64,000 bases of DNA from Argopecten irradians. Lineage: Eukaryota; Mollusca; Bivalvia; Pectinida; Pectinidae. A program made the translations under genes and the position numbers. Positions 38,001 to 47,826 of the stretch are shown here, one piece after another. The notes beneath the pieces are model-generated. The model had not been told where the DNA came from and did no database searches. It saw only the letters and a program-made list of their open reading frames with translations. Numbering within the stretch: the stretch's first letter is position 1; the number at the start of each line of letters is the position of its first letter. Location of the stretch: contig NC_091142.1 of the NCBI RefSeq assembly GCF_041381155.1, positions 32,353,528 to 32,417,527 on the forward strand, written 5' to 3'.

Positions 38001-41000
38001 GAAACTAGCTTCGAGACCGCTATGATTTTGCAAATTAATTATTTTCATAAACTTATACACAACTTTTTTCTCTACTTGTTCTGTACGAATTCTACATTGT
38101 ACAATTATGGCCCTCTCTGGAGGGAAACATCTAAAATTGTTTCCCTGGAAATAAGTTTTTCTCGAGGGCTAGGTTAATCCCATCAGAATATTCTAAATAA
38201 AAGTGAGGTATAATCATACAAAAAATATTAAGTATATCTAGTTACCTGGTAAGGACGATACTTCCAACAAACTTTTTGGTGCATCTTTCCACAAAGGATT
38301 CCCCACTGCGGTCATTGGTGTTGTAGATGTCGTACATCATGTCCAGTACTGTGTCTATCCTCATGATTTTATGGGAGATGTCAGCACACAACATGGCCTT
38401 GTTTTCGTATTGGAGGATGGATGTTATAAACCCAGGCACCACTCGAAGTCTGTGACAAAAGTAGAAATTACCTTGTTGATACTGAAAACACCTGTATTCA
38501 GTCTTGCATGTCTAACGACTCTTCACGGTGATTTAACTTCGCGTTTTATCACGATTTCTAATCCAAGAAAACTGATATATAAGTGCAGTACTAAATACCA
38601 CTGTGCCTATTTCGTATTTATACAATACACGTTCTTGATATTTCCTTGTTTTTCAAAAACTAAAACGTATAAGTAAATTTCAACTCAAGACCTGGTCAAG
38701 ACTTCATTACAACACAATGATAATAAGTGACTATATTGGCTGGTCAAAGAATTCTGATTGACTTATATGTGGTGTAATTAGCATTTGAAATTGGAATCTG
38801 GGTTGTGAACATTACTCAACTAAAAGGCACACTGGGAGTGTTGCACTTCTTCATCCAATACTGAGTATTGATATTTCATTTTTTAGTATTACTTTCTTCA
38901 TCTTTTTAGATTTCCCAAAAGAATCTTTTATAGGTAAATTGACTTACTTGTGCTGGGTAATATCAACAGAGAGGTTCATATTGTAGTAGTTCCGTCCAAT
39001 TTGTTGCATGTCGATTAAGTTTAAAACCCTGCAGGAGGATAAAAAAAGTCCTTTTTATTAGTTGTCAACAGATCACACCAGATAGTGTGTAACCACAGAT
39101 CTCGCCTTCCTTTCGGTGTCCGAAGTTTATTTCGGGGCAAAATATTTAATCAGGATAAAAAATTGTTGAATTGACTTATTTGATTGATTCATCATATCAT
39201 GTGATCGATGTAAACAAAACGTCATATCTCTTTCTGAATACGTCATCTTCAATCTTTTGGAAAAAAATCCATCGTGCATTCAGATATTTCATTGTCATTT
39301 ACGAACATTTTCGAAGTAAGGAAGTTACAAATACATTTAATCGTGATATAATACACAGTATGACATAAAAATATTTTCTAATTTATTGGAATATTTTCTG
39401 AATAATTTAGAATCAATATTTACTTGTTTTTAAAGTCTCTTGAAGTACTCGTATTCCAGAATCATTATTGTAGCGAAGTTTAATACATTGGGTAGAACAA
39501 CACATTCCTGTCAAGTAATATAAACGTTCTTTCTTTGGCGCAATCTAGCGCACAATTGATTTCAAAGAGGTTAACCTAATGATTAATTAAGTATTCATAG
39601 AAAATAGTTTCTTTGTCTCATACTTGCAAAATATATCGTCAATTACATTTAAATAGAAATTTACCATCGCCAAATGCACTAAAATGTGACTACCAATAAA
39701 ATGTGTACAGCCATCTAACTTCCCTCGACGATCGTGGAAGGCGAGACAGATCTTGGAACGCGAGACAGATCGTGGAACGTGAACCAGATCATGGAACGTG
39801 AGACAGATCGTGGAACGTGAGACAGATCGTGGAACCTGAGACAGATCGTGGAAGGTGGGACAGATCGTGGAACGTGAGACAGATCGTGGAAATTGAGACA
39901 GATCGTGAAAGGTGCGACAGATCGTGGAACGTGAGACAGATCGTGGAAAGTGAGACAGATCGTGAAAGGTGATACAGATCGTGGAAGGTGGGACAGATCG
40001 TGGAACGTGAGACAGATCGTGGAAAGTGAGACAAATCGTGGAAGGCGAGACAGATCGTGGAAGGTGAGACAGATTGTGAAAGTCGAGACAGATCGTGAAA
40101 GTTGAGACAGATCGTGGAACGTGAGACAGATCGTGAAAGGTGCGACAGATCGTGGAACGTGAGACAGATCGTGGAAGGTGAGAAAGATCGTGGAACGTGA
40201 GACAGATCGTGGAAGGTGAGAAAAATCGTTTAACGTGAGACAGATCATGGAAGGTGGGACAGATCGTGTAACGTGAGACAGATCGTGGAAGGTGGGACAG
40301 ATCGTGGAACGTGAGACAGATCGTGGAAGGTGAGACAGATCGTGAAAGGTGCGACAGATCGTGGAACGTGAGACAGATCGTGGAAGGTGAGACAGATCGT
40401 GAAAGGTGCGACAGATCGTGGAACGTGAGACAGATCGTGGAAGGTGAGACAAAGCCTGGAGTTGACAATACTGTTATCCTTTTGATAAATGGTACAGGAA
40501 CTATCAAAGATATTGGAAAGTAATAAATATCATTCAATGCCGAATACGATATACACTTTGATACATACAAATGAAAATTGATTAATTTACTACTAATTTA
40601 CCTTTTGAAGAGAATATTGAGGAAAAATAAGCCTTGAGGACTCGAACTGTGGAAGGTGTTTGTAAATTTGATGGTAATGCGTATATTTTCACTATCTCGT
40701 TTCGTCTGACTGAAAACTTCAGTCACCTGAAAAAATAAAAAGGGTCTAGTTAGCTATAACTGCTTAATCTGAGAATACGTAGGTTTTTAGAATGAGTGAT
40801 AAGTTGAATTAAAGCATTCACTTTAAAAATTTAAGACATCAAGGATTATGTCAGGGAGGGTTAGGGCATTGTCGGTAGTCCTTGTGAATCAGCCTACGGT
40901 CAGGAGCGTAGTGGAGTTCCGAGGTGAGGAGGGCTGAATTGAAAAGATATACGAATCCTCTTTTACAGCTGATAATGCCATCATAGCTGTATTTTGGAAT

Positions 41001-43156
41001 TTAGAGTTTACAATAACAGTTTTATATTGGATTAGGGATCATTAGGCAGCTAAAAGGTAGATAATTAGATTTCAGTTTGATGTATGTATTTTCTACAGAT
41101 CAATGCGAACTGATTTGGGAGGACAACGCCACACCCAACTTTGAGGAAGCCTGTGAGACAGAGCACCATCTCAGTGTTATTTATCTCATTGCTGTTTTAC
41201 CTCTTGGTCAAGTCTGTGAGGCAGATACAGACATGATCACCCATACTCGTGAAATTATTAGATACCCTTTGACGCAGTCTATGATTCCAATGAGGACCGT
41301 GTAAAATTAACGTTTATACCTTTTGACGAAGTCTATGATTCCAATGAGGACCATGTAAAATTAACGTTTATACCTTTTGACGAAGTCTATGATTCCAATG
41401 AGGACCATGTAAAATTAACGTTTATACCTTTTGACGAAGTCTATGATTCCAATGAGGACCATGTAAAATTAACGTTTATACCTTTTGACGAAGTCTATGA
41501 TTCCAATGAGGACCATGTAAAATTAACGTTTATACCTTTTGACGAAGTCTATGATTCCAATGAGGACCATGTAAAATTAACGTTTATACCTCTTGAGGAA
41601 GCTTGTGAGGTAGAATCAGGATCATTCCATCAAATATCCGTGTTTGTCCTAGTAGATCGGCATGTGTGAATAACAGTCCTATCCTCATCTTACGACTGTC
41701 TATCATAGGGTTAAAGTCAACATGATACTGATAAAGAGACCAGTCATCATCACAATCAAAAGTGAAGAAGTTGGTTGTTAAAGGCACAGGATCTCCGGCG
41801 CTTCCTGAAAACCAAATGGAAAGGAGACATCAGCGAAAGAGCATTGTCATGAATTAAATAGGGTGCATACATGGAGTCGGTTGCTTGATAATGTAACATG
41901 GCAGAAAATATCTTCCAAGTACTGCCAAAAGGTTATCACGGCTTTTCCTCATTACAAAATCGTTGTAGGATTAATCCAGATGTAATTTACCTCGCTTGTT
42001 TGTTATGTGAGCTGGGCGGGTATTTAAATCCGTGTAACGAAAGTCCTCCCTCCGGTTTCCTATTTGTCTGGCGTCTCCAGTTCCTACGCGGAGCTGTGCC
42101 ATTTCCTCTACTGGGGCTCTTGCTGAATCTCCTGCACCTGGCCTTGGAGCAGATGCTCCCTCGCGATAACTTCCTCTACCACTTCCTGCCACACCGGTCG
42201 CTCCACCAGGTGTTGGCGCTGGGGCAGCCGCAGTCGGCTGTAGATGAAACAAAGCATCAACAAAATCAGTTTTATTGTGAATACGAAGTTTAAAACCAGG
42301 AACCCTTTCATGTGCCTTTCCAGTTCCATGCCTTGGAGATATATTACTTGACAGCCCTGCAAAATAGATATTGGTGAAAAGCATTATGGAATGAAAGGGC
42401 ATCGAAGAAAGTGATTAACATTTATGTTATGCATTTCAAGTATTGGTTAGGTAGATGTACACTTTTGTATGAATTGTTTGACATGTAGGCCCACCTGGTA
42501 TATTGTATTTCAATTTTGGCTTTTTACGACATAAAAAGCACGCTTAGTACTTGTTTGGCCAGTAACATTTTCGTTGAGTATTTTTGAGATATTTCATGTA
42601 CCTTGGTAACGGCAAATAGCTCACGTTCACAATGTGTTTGAACGTCCATAACCTCGATACTCAAGGGGTTACTATCACTGTCGTTATATCCATCCCTGGA
42701 ATATGTCACAGCAAAATTATGTTGCTTAGGAAAACAGCTGACCAATGACGGGCCTACAGAGATTTCCTTTGAAGATAACACAAGCAAATCGAAAGCAACA
42801 CAGTCAATTACAGTGTACCGTTAAATAGCGGTACTTTCTTGTCGACTGTATGACTTTGATTTTGGGTGTCGCTTTCTCTGTAATCTTCAAATAAAGTCTC
42901 TCTCCAATGAACTGCCTCCAAACTCCAGACTATCGAGGATGTAGTCCCCCTAAAATATGTATAAACGATCTATGGCTACTCTGCTAGGTTTAAATCTATA
43001 TGAACTAAACCTAATTCTCAGTTCCCTGTAATATACATGTACACTTACTTGGTGAACCAGCTGCTGTTCCTCTCCAGGGCGCCGTAAAGGTGCTTCCTGA
43101 GGAGTAGCATTTCCTCGTGATCGTCCCCTCGACCGTCCTCTGGCCCGTCCCGACAT
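23051..43156 (-). CDS. piwi: Piwi-like Argonaute, copy A (complete, 18 coding exons, 878 aa)
   Basis: piRNA-guided RNA slicer of the PIWI clade. Coding exons in order: 43049-43156, 41991-42237, 41590-41804, 40602-40726, 38948-39028, 38246-38449, 37714-37822, 37078-37201, 36309-36426, 34710-34827, 32813-33000, 32114-32265, 31589-31713, 31191-31365, 28848-29004, 24723-24848, 23706-23853, 23051-23167. All junctions are GT-AG and in phase, totalling 2637 nt. The N-terminus has an RG run ([13 protein letters not shown]) of the kind that is dimethylated and bound by Tudor proteins. PAZ spans roughly residues 260-375 ([13 protein letters not shown]). The MID 5'-phosphate pocket is Y584, K588, Q600, K627. 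The PIWI tetrad is D648 (GIDTYHD), E686, D718 (RDGVGDG) and H853 (QYAHK); the C-terminus is DRLYFL. The start is the first ATG of its exon, whose 5' UTR runs to an AG acceptor at 43182. Whether it is the PIWIL1- or PIWIL2-type orthologue needs a tree. Confidence 0.96.
23960..24671. repeat. 52-bp minisatellite in piwi A intron 16, resembling exon 16
   Basis: About 13.5 units of 52 bp (GTACCAGGGATAGAATTGGT then GTAAGTATTCCTCAGACTAG and ACCTATGTATAG). On the gene's strand each unit contains ACTTACACCAATTCTATCCC then TGGTACC. Over 27 bases this matches exon 16 at about 22 positions, in the same orientation, and translates as TYTNSIPGT against TYTNPIPGT in the exon. The array ends about 50 bp from the exon 16 donor. 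A single inverted unit fragment lies at about 25410-25436. Confidence 0.9.
24849..25514. other. Left part of piwi A intron 15, no gene
   Basis: No coding exon or RNA gene seen. It holds short degenerate repeats (CAAATATCAAGAGCGAATAT type, about 24880-24950) and the inverted fragment of the 52-bp unit at 25410-25436. Confidence 0.5.
25515..28611. repeat. 39-bp satellite array in piwi A intron 15, about 79 units
   Basis: The unit is CAGTGTTCACCAAATCACCG then AATCAGTGTATACTATAGT. Most units differ by only one or two bases. Because 39 is a multiple of three, several plus-strand frames stay open for 200-350 codons as a 13-residue repeat; none has a gene context. Three breaks (about 26806-26860, 27690-27740, 28007-28055) contain CATGTACA-CCAATAAAGA-GTTATAGTC, which is also the left edge of the array (25494-25521), marking joints between whole-array duplications. 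Confidence 0.96.
29813..30705 (+). pseudogene. Mutator-like transposase-domain fragment, antisense in piwi A intron 14
   Basis: Three plus-strand exon-like pieces join in phase: about 29813-29953, 30209-30383 and 30595 to about 30705, with AG|GT-type borders (G|GTATGT, ACAG|CA, GGC|GTAAGT, TCAG|TG). They encode a zinc-ribbon-like start ([14 protein letters not shown]), then [36 protein letters not shown] and a helical stretch. From memory this matches the Mutator-like transposase-domain proteins abundant in mollusc genomes. The first piece needs one base less in the A6 run at 29882-29887 to stay in frame, so it is a frameshifted fragment or carries a homopolymer error. It has no start or complete catalytic domain. 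It is antisense to piwi A, so the piwi pre-mRNA contains RNA complementary to it. Confidence 0.6.
32461..32800. repeat. 35-bp minisatellite in piwi A intron 11, about ten units
   Basis: Units read CGTATTTGTACAAATATAGA then GCTGAAAACCTTCCC, with variants (AGAAAAAAACAATCCC, GAGATTAATACCGTCCC). A block of three variants is duplicated in order, a higher-order repeat of about 103 bp. The array ends about 12 bp from the exon 11 donor at 32812. Confidence 0.9.
33256..34185. mobile_element. Non-autonomous DNA transposon, 930 bp, in piwi A intron 10
   Basis: It is bounded by inverted ends CAGTGGCGTAGGAAG (left) and CTTCCTACGCCCCTG (right), which match at 14 of 15 positions. The direct repeat CGTCT lies just outside each end (33251-33255 and 34186-34190), a plausible 5-bp target-site duplication. 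The interior has G-rich and C-rich tracts and a degenerate tandem repeat of about 130 bp (33450-33720, with GGGGGTC and CTTCCCCG). There is no transposase. The superfamily is not certain: such ends are seen in hAT-like elements, but hAT duplications are usually 8 bp. Confidence 0.75.
35008..35328. mobile_element. Palindromic MITE in piwi A intron 9
   Basis: Long imperfect inverted repeats: the left GGGAATAATTCACGTACCAC then ATGATACCCGATAAC pairs with the right GTTATCGGATATCATGTGGT then ACTTGAATTAGTCCC. Inner blocks also pair (GATGGAATGACGTCAATAGA with TCTATAGCGTC and GTTCCATC; CTCCGCTAG with CTAGCGGAG). The whole 321 bp could fold into one hairpin. No coding capacity. Confidence 0.8.
36020..36132 (-). 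mobile_element. Degenerate tRNA-derived SINE in piwi A intron 9
   Basis: On the minus strand, starting near 36130, the sequence runs TGCAGTGATCAAGTGGTTAA, GATGTCCGACATATTACCAC and ends with a decayed B box, TTTGAATCCCG. It parallels the tRNA-like head of the SINE at 15396 (same GTGGTTAAGATGTCC-GACATATTACCACAA block), so it is an older copy of that family with a diverged body. Confidence 0.75.
36945..36990. repeat. Single arm of a dispersed hairpin repeat
   Basis: GTCACTATTTTTTTTAGTTT then CATCGGATTATGAAA resembles one arm of the inverted repeat at 45251-45375. It lies in piwi A intron 8. Confidence 0.6.
39728..40450. repeat. 19-bp minisatellite in piwi A intron 4, about 38 units
   Basis: The unit is GATCGTGGAACGTGAGACA with variants (GGAAGG, GAAAGG, GGGACA). 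Three units make 57 bp, so a 19-residue repeat keeps minus-strand frames open for 245-327 codons; these are repeat artefacts. Confidence 0.95.
41120..41262. repeat. Two decayed copies of the piwi A exon 3 end
   Basis: On the minus strand, 41190-41240 reads CTGCCTCACAGACTTGACCA then AGAG|GTAAAAC, close to the exon 3 end (CTACCTCACAAGCTTCCTCA then AGAG|GTATAAAC). It keeps a donor-like GTAAAA and would encode LPHRLDQE against LPHKLPQE, but a stop lies a few codons upstream in that frame. A weaker copy (CTGTCTCACAGGCTTCCTCA) is at about 41135-41170. Confidence 0.55.
41263..41589. repeat. 54-bp minisatellite abutting piwi A exon 3, carrying decoy splice donors
   Basis: Six units start at 41263, 41317, 41371, 41425, 41479 and 41533 (TACCTTTTGACGAAGTCTAT then GATTCCAATGAGGACCATGT and AAAATTAACGTTTA). 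The seventh TACC is the real exon 3 donor at 41587-41590. On the gene's strand every unit contains AAAAG|GTATAAACG, matching the true donor AAGAG|GTATAAACG, and the sequence before it resembles the exon end. The real exon is fixed by conserved coding and phase. Confidence 0.9.
42652..42937. mobile_element. Diverged MITE, same family as 46726-47026, in piwi A intron 1
   Basis: It starts ACCTCGATACTCAAGGGGTT and ends CTCCAGACTATCGAGG, with shared interior landmarks GTCGCTTTCTCTGTAATCTT then CAAA. The ends are a worn version of the near-perfect ends of the upstream copy. Confidence 0.65.
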
Positions 43157-43654
43157 TTTAGTTCGTCTCCTTGTTGTCTCCACTGAAATAAATAAAATCT
43201 TAACTTATTCTGTCTCAAATTTTTGAAAAGGATAATGTGTCATCTCCGAAAAGCAAGGGAAGCTACATAAATTGCATGTTACAGATATAGCTCCCAATAT
43301 CTCCAAGGGTACATTGCGGTCCCCACAATTTCACCAATGTAAACGGCCCAGCGAAATTTCAAGATTCTTGAAAAACGTATTTCAGACGCATACTAAATTC
43401 TTTGATACATATTGTAAGTTACCTTTTGTATCCTTTTCCTGTAAACGACTGTCAGTTCTGACATAATACAATTTGATCATTCAATATCAAACCAAACAAT
43501 AATGGATTCATTTGCGGATACACTAGATTTATTTGTAAGTAAATAGTCACGATTTGCATACGACATCCGCCGTTTCAAAAATAATTACTGTGACGTCATA
43601 TATAAAGGGGGCGTAATGTATAAAAAAAATTAAAGTTAATTCGCGGTCCATTCC

Positions 43655-44180
43655 AAATAGCGATACCCTACTCAATTTCATCCTTCGATAGAACCACCAG
43701 AGAGAGACTTTAATCCTTATATTTACAGTCTTAACCATTATTTACATAGCTAAATATTTACCATATTTAGTGTTTATGGCATTTATAGCACTAAAACTGA
43801 CTTATACCGGTTGGCTCCGACAGGCATTTGGAACAGTCACCCGAAGTGATGGAAATTCCCGCCAATTTATCAATGAACATATAATTAAAAAGAGTTCCAT
43901 CTGGTAAAGCTTATATCTTAAATAGCGATACCCTACTCAACTTCATTCTTCGATAGAACCACCAGAAAGAGACTTTAATCCTTATATTTACAGTCTTAAC
44001 CATTATTTACATAGCTAAATATTTACCATATTCAGTGTTTATGGCATTTATAACACTAAAACTGACTTATACCGGTTGGCTCCGACAGGCATTTGGAACA
44101 GTCACCCGAAGTGGTGGAAATTCCCGCCAATTTATCAATGAACATACAATTAAAAAGAGTTCCATCTGGTGAAGCTTATG
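43655..44180. repeat. 266-bp direct tandem duplication upstream of piwi A
   Basis: 43655-43920 is repeated at 43921-44180 with few differences (AAATAGCGATACCCTACTCA at both starts, GGTTGGCTCCGACAGGCATT and TTCCATCTGGT in both). It lies 0.5-1 kb upstream of the coding start, so any promoter element in it would be doubled. Confidence 0.92.
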
Positions 44181-45250
44181 TCCGAGGGTTTTCCGATATG
44201 AAACTATAAATCGTCTTATTCATCTGATGTTAAAAATCCATAGTGTAAAACTTCTTAATTAAAATATATTGCTTCGTTTGAGGCAGGATATTGAACGCAG
44301 TTGTGACGCGGGGCCGATTGCAATCGCCTGTGTCAAGGCCGGTGTGACGAACAGAGCGTTTCTTCAATTTTGTGATCACTTGAGTTCTACTTTGATCAGT
44401 TCACGTTTAAAATTACTTGAATACACGGATGTTTAAATGGTTACATGTCATTATTTCCGGATTTTGGAGGTTTTCAGATGAATCGGACGTCGTTTCGAGG
44501 AACATGTACAAAGTTACAAACACAGTTTATATGTTAGCATATATTTGTTTTGTTGTTTCAAACACGCGATAAATATTAGAGATATCTATTGCAAGTATCG
44601 TAAAGCTACAAATGTAGGATTCTGTTTAATATGTCGAAACACCCAAACGTACATTGTATGTAAGGCCTACTCTCGCCGATACACCTAGGCCTAGATACGC
44701 ACGGAAGCATTGCTCAAAGAGTTACGGTAGTAACATAAACAAATGTAACTTTTCTACATTTGTTTTTTTTACACACGTACACGTATAGGCTAAGGGTTCA
44801 AACCTATTTCGATACATGTTCCTCGAACGTTCGATCGGTAGGCTACTGAAAACACCAACACTGATGCGGACCGTCATAAATTCATCCGCGCGGCTCCAAA
44901 TTGCGCGTGACATACTCAATCTATCGAGAAATAAAGTTGAGTACCCTTTGGTTAAAATCAACGGGCTTTATACTAACAATTCACCACTGACTGTAAATAT
45001 TTAACAACCGTTATGAAGTAATAATTAATTTTATTTCGTTTCTGGCTTTCTGATTGGCCTATTCAGTTTTTGCATTCCACGATGAAAAATAAATCCGGGA
45101 ATGGCGCGGAATTCCGACGCTAACGTGACATCACAATAGAAACATTTATGTTGCGTATTAATTTGACAAAAATAATCCCTTGGAAAAATCAATGGAATCG
45201 TATACGTGTAAACGTATTTTCATTTTATAAAGTAGCCTGTAATTATAAAC
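44181..45250. other. Non-coding interval upstream of piwi A
   Basis: No gene is recognised; open frames on both strands near 44722-45004 overlap and lack domains. The segment is slightly more GC-rich than its surroundings. Confidence 0.45.
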
Positions 45251-45375
45251 ATTGAAGTCACTATTTTTTTAATTTCATCGGGGTATGAAATAGATTTAGT
45301 TTGAAAACTTTTTTTTTTTTTTGGCAAACAAAATTTCTTTCATACCCCGACGAAATAAAAAATAGTGACTTCAAT
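45251..45375. repeat. Inverted repeat (hairpin), 38-40-bp arms
   Basis: The left arm (ATTGAAGTCACTATTTTTTT then AATTTCATCGGGGTATGAAA) pairs with the right arm 45338-45375 (TTTCATACCCCGACGAAATA then AAAAATAGTGACTTCAAT), with a loop of about 47 bp including a T run. It is probably a MITE; one related arm is in intron 8 at 36945. Confidence 0.85.
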
Positions 45376-45489
45376 GCTTAATATTCTCAATTATTCTGTG
45401 ACCCGGGGTCAACAGACGGTCAGTTCGTAAGCCGTTGACAGAGGTGAATGTGGGGACCACAATGAACCCTGGGAGAGATTCATATAACT

Positions 45490-45617
45490 CCCTTGCGGGT
45501 AGGTATCCATTGTGACGTCATTATTTTGTTAGCGAAATTCACGTCGTTTTCTCTGAAAAAAGTATGACTTTACGCTCGCAAACACATGACGTCACAATCA
45601 ATACCTACCCGCAAGGG
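45490..45617. repeat. Inverted repeat (hairpin), 31-bp arms
   Basis: 45490-45520 (CCCTTGCGGGTAGGTATCCA then TTGTGACGTCA) pairs with 45587-45617 (TGACGTCACAATCAATACCT then ACCCGCAAGGG), with about one mismatch. The loop is 66 bp. It lies only about 115 bp from the preceding hairpin. Confidence 0.85.
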
Positions 45618-45719
45618 TAGACAACTCTGTAGAATATGCAAATACAGAATATTTGCCTAAGTTTACAGATTTAAAAAAGCTGACAAGTGTTCATACATAA
45701 AACCCTGACTCGTTTTCCA

Positions 45720-46114
45720 GAAAGTGGGAAGTGTATATTGTATGTAAACACAATATGGATGATATGCTAGGGTACTGAACAGATCTATAGTTCTAAAGAA
45801 GCATAGTAACTAAGTTATAAATCATAACGTATTGGCTTTAGGGAAAATGACTGTAAGAACCATGTAAAGTGGTGTGGTATGGTATTGTTCATGATGGTAT
45901 AACCATAACATTGAATGGTAAAAGTAACAATGTACATATCGCTTTTTTAATACTAATAATAGTTCTGAAGTATGGGAAGTGTATTTAGCAAACACAATAT
46001 GGATGATATGCTAGGGCACTGAACAGATCTATAGTTCTAAAGCAGCATAGTAACTAAGTTATAAATCATAACGTATGGCCTTTAGGGAAAGTGACTGCAA
46101 GAGGCATGTAAATG
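45720..46114. repeat. Direct duplication, about 250-bp spacing
   Basis: 45720-45873 recurs at about 45972-46114: GGGAAGTGTAT, ACACAATATGGATGATATGC, GAACAGATCTATAGTTCTAA and AAGTTATAAATCATAACGTA are in both. Confidence 0.9.
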
Positions 46115-46725
46115 GTGTTAGACAAAGTAGATGGTTTAGTACGTAAAGACATGCAGTGCTTGCTAAGGGCAAAATAGATCATCGATACAATGTAAGTTTA
46201 TTTGTCAAGTATGACAAGGAGCCAAGGGCATCGCCGGTCGTCTGACGGATATAGTGGACAAAGACTACGATAATTCCTCTACTTCATATACCAAGAGTAG
46301 GTCTTCCCGTTTACATTTGGTCAACATTGAGTCGGTTCGATGAAGATACTGTCGTTTTTGAAAGTTACAAAATAACTGCAAAATGTTATCTCTACTTCAA
46401 ATGAATCCGTCTCATACCATCTTATTTGCAATCGGCAATTTAGTGATGACTTATACAAATTAGGCAATTGATTTTTTTTCACTTTTATTGTGCAAGCCTC
46501 GATTTTGACAACTTATGAATCTATCGGGGAGGTTGATATTTTCGTTTAACCCCGAAAGGGATGAAAGATCTATTAACCAACCGTACTGTACAGCTCCCTC
46601 GTAACTTTTGTTCGGATTCCTACTGATCATAATTAGAAGTCCGAGGTTGTGGTTTGTCTTTTCTATATCTCATTTATTACCATGATTCTGCGTACTCCAA
46701 GCCTGTCTCTACCAACCTATATGTA
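46115..46725. other. Non-coding interval
   Basis: No gene, RNA gene or repeat recognised. Confidence 0.45.
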
Positions 46726-47026
46726 CCTCGATACTCCAGGGGTTCCGATCACATACGATCTCTACACACCTGGACCATCTCATTGTAAAACTGGAGGCAA
46801 CAGAAACAGAACAGGTAATTAGGTCTTTGATGTACATCAAAAAAGCCGTATAACGGTATACTGTGGTTGACTATGGCTTTGAAGTAGAACGTCGCTCTCT
46901 CTGTTGTCTTCAAAGAAAATTTTGCAGGCCTGTGATTGGTTCCTATTTGTTCCCCTGAGCTGCCTTCACTGTGAGAGTCTAGAGGTGAAGAGATCGTAAG
47001 TGATCGGAACCCCTGGAGTATCGAGG
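46726..47026. mobile_element. MITE with 27-bp perfect terminal inverted repeats
   Basis: CCTCGATACTCCAGGGGTTC then CGATCAC at 46726-46752 is exactly inverted at 47000-47026. The interior (about 250 bp) has no coding capacity. The perfect ends, compared with the diverged copy at 42652, suggest a younger insertion. It lies just downstream, in transcription order, of the possible 5' UTR exon at 47127. Confidence 0.88.
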
Positions 47027-47126
47027 ATGACCCATATGGTGTCATTTACTCAAATATGACAGTAGACATTGACTGTAATAAAGCTAAATACAAACGATTC
47101 AACAATGACATAAATGTGTCACTTAC

Positions 47127-47200
47127 CCCGATTCTCCGCCGTGTCTCTATCGATCTTGTTAATTTCGCAAGAACTCCTATTGAATCAACAGTCCACAGTC
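47127..47200 (-). other. piwi: Possible 5' UTR exon of piwi A
   Basis: Piwi A's first coding exon begins after an AG acceptor (43182/43183), so a non-coding upstream exon is expected. On the minus strand a strong donor (GGG|GTAAGT) ends a segment at 47127 (CGATAGAGACACGGCGGAGA just upstream). Nothing in the coding frame can test this, and the upper limit is a guess. Confidence 0.3.
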
Positions 47201-47826
47201 ATATGTCACGCTAGAACCAGCATTGGTCCATAATTTCGTGCCTTTCCTTCGTTGTATTATTAAACAGTCGGACGAGGAGCCAATAATTGATAAGATAATA
47301 TAACAGTCCAGTCGTCTATATATCCATCAAATGTAAAAGCGACAATTTCAACAGTTTCCAAATTCGTGCAAGAATTTAAGAGCCTTTCACATGTACGACC
47401 ATAAGGAAATGATCACAGGTATACACACATGAAACAGCTTCACTCCGCTGGATAGCAACTTGTATGTATCAATGGTGTGTTAGATATAATAAAAGCGAAC
47501 TAAACATTTTGAGTTCAATGGACGAGTCTCGATACCGAGTATACAGGTGTTTGCTTATATACCTTGACCACTTACGGTACTTCCGTCTTGTTTCAGAATA
47601 TCTCCAGTAGGACACCCGTCACGCTGTGATAAGCGACATTGACGGTAACGCGGCCAATTACGCCTCAAGCGTATATTTTTATCTACAAAATCAAACGATA
47701 AAGCATGCATCGGTGACACAAGTGTCTTGAGGATAAGTCACCGTTTATATAACAATAACATTGACCATTTTAGTATTAGGGGTAGAGATTAAAAAAAACC
47801 GGTAAAATCGTTCTCTTCATGGTACA

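Noticed and set aside
39587-40570. Minus-strand open frames of 245 and 327 codons rich in S, T, H, F and C
   Set aside because: Both come from the 19-bp minisatellite read in different phases; overlapping frames are equally open.
41077-41304. Plus-strand 75-codon open frame (contains [20 protein letters not shown])
   Set aside because: It lies antisense over decayed copies of the piwi exon 3 end and has no recognisable domain.
41898-42362. Open frames of 84-131 codons overlapping piwi exon 2
   Set aside because: They are other-frame readings of exon 2, which is fixed by the RG-rich N-terminal frame and phase-consistent splicing.
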